Of a stretch of 32,466 nucleotides of DNA, positions 32,315-32,466 are shown piece after piece (the stretch's first letter is position 1; each line of letters starts with the position of its first letter). Where the stretch lies: contig JAFAUQ010000030.1 of assembly GCA_019243195.1 (NCBI GenBank), positions 1-32,466 of the forward strand, read 5' to 3'. Both the position numbers and the translations under genes were made by a program. A model generated the notes under the pieces. It worked only from the letters and a program-made list of their open reading frames with translations. It was not told the origin of the DNA and did not search any database. This stretch comes from Hyphomicrobiales bacterium. GTDB lineage: Bacteria > Pseudomonadota > Alphaproteobacteria > Rhizobiales > Xanthobacteraceae.

Positions 32315-32466
32315 ATGCAGGAGGTGAGCCACCCGCAGGAGCTCGTGTTCGTCATCGACGACGACGCGTCGATGCGCACGTCGCTCAGCAGCCTGTTCCG
32401 CTCCGTGGGCCTGCGCGTTGAAGTGTTCGATTCGGCCTCCGATTTCCTCAAGGCCGGACGCCCGGA
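32315..32466 (+). CDS. FixJ-like response regulator, N-terminal part
   Basis: The frame starts at ATG 32315 and runs off the window after about 50 residues. It reads LVFVIDDDASMRTSLSSLFR, then SVGLRVEVFDSASDFLKAGR, which is the N-terminal half of a receiver domain with the acidic cluster IDDD that binds Mg2+. The phosphorylatable Asp lies beyond the window. The wording is typical of FixJ/NodW-type regulators with a LuxR-like output, but the output domain is not visible. The ribosome-binding site is unclear, so the exact start may differ. It could be the partner of the orphan kinase at 26378, but the distance leaves this open. Confidence 0.8.
   Translation, partial: MQEVSHPQELVFVIDDDASMRTSLSSLFRSVGLRVEVFDSASDFLKAGRP

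Noticed and set aside
32049-32327. Open frame of 92 aa before the response regulator
   Set aside because: Gly/Arg/His-rich, no ribosome-binding site, overlaps the regulator start in another frame.
1-32466. CRISPR arrays, tRNA or rRNA genes, insertion sequences
   Set aside because: No regularly spaced repeats, no tRNA-like cloverleaf or rRNA stretch, and no transposase frame was seen.

Overview
The window is about 32 kb of GC-rich DNA. Gene content and style suggest an alphaproteobacterium of the Hyphomicrobiales (Rhizobiales), near the Bradyrhizobiaceae/Xanthobacteraceae. The evidence is a P. denitrificans-type aerobic cobalamin locus in which CbiD replaces CobF, FixJ-like and PilZ regulators, rhizobial-type small secreted proteins, and a minus-strand small mRNA with an extended Shine-Dalgarno. 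Genus cannot be decided from the sequence alone.

Left part (1-18.1 kb). After the end of a caspase-like gene and a small secreted protein comes a nearly complete late-insertion corrin pathway. It is split into several transcription units on both strands: cobS (-), cobT (+), cobB-cobA (-), cbiD (+), cobM-cobE-cobL (-), cobK (+), and the long minus-strand operon DUF1636-cobW-cobN-cobG-cobH-cobI-cobJ. That operon is headed by a clear cobalamin riboswitch (about 17929-18097) with a sigma70-like promoter just upstream. Within units most junctions are 4-bp ATGA overlaps. Between units the 3' ends overlap (37 bp twice), and the cobK and cobL start codons overlap on opposite strands. In order, the encoded steps are: uroporphyrinogen III to precorrin-2 (CobA), CobI, CobG, CobJ, CobM, CbiD (with CobE nearby), CobK, CobL, CobH to hydrogenobyrinate, CobB to the a,c-diamide, and cobalt insertion (CobN, with CobW and DUF1636 as likely metal-handling partners). 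CobT and CobS act in lower-ligand activation and final assembly. Not seen in the window: cobF, the AAA chelatase subunits, cobO, cobQ, cobP/cobU-type kinase, cobC/cobD and bluB.

Middle (18.2-24.3 kb). A two-gene plus-strand unit encodes a cysteine-dioxygenase-like cupin and a four-domain rhodanese. It is followed by a short intergenic region holding, on the minus strand, a probable 24-codon small gene whose ribosome-binding site is complementary to at least 16 nt of the 16S rRNA 3' end, with its own promoter and terminator. Then come PilZ, an orphan ParA-like ATPase, an MFS transporter, a conserved hypothetical and a Tyr/Pro-rich secreted protein.

Right part (24.3-32.5 kb). This holds a SulP anion transporter (-), a hybrid periplasmic-binding/histidine kinase (+), a DUF2147 protein (+), a large helical hypothetical (-), and a minus-strand group of envelope genes: a small secreted protein, an L,D-transpeptidase, and two tiny membrane/secreted peptides ending at a hairpin terminator. 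A strong G-quadruplex-type G-run cluster lies near 30.17 kb. The window ends in the receiver domain of a FixJ-like response regulator.
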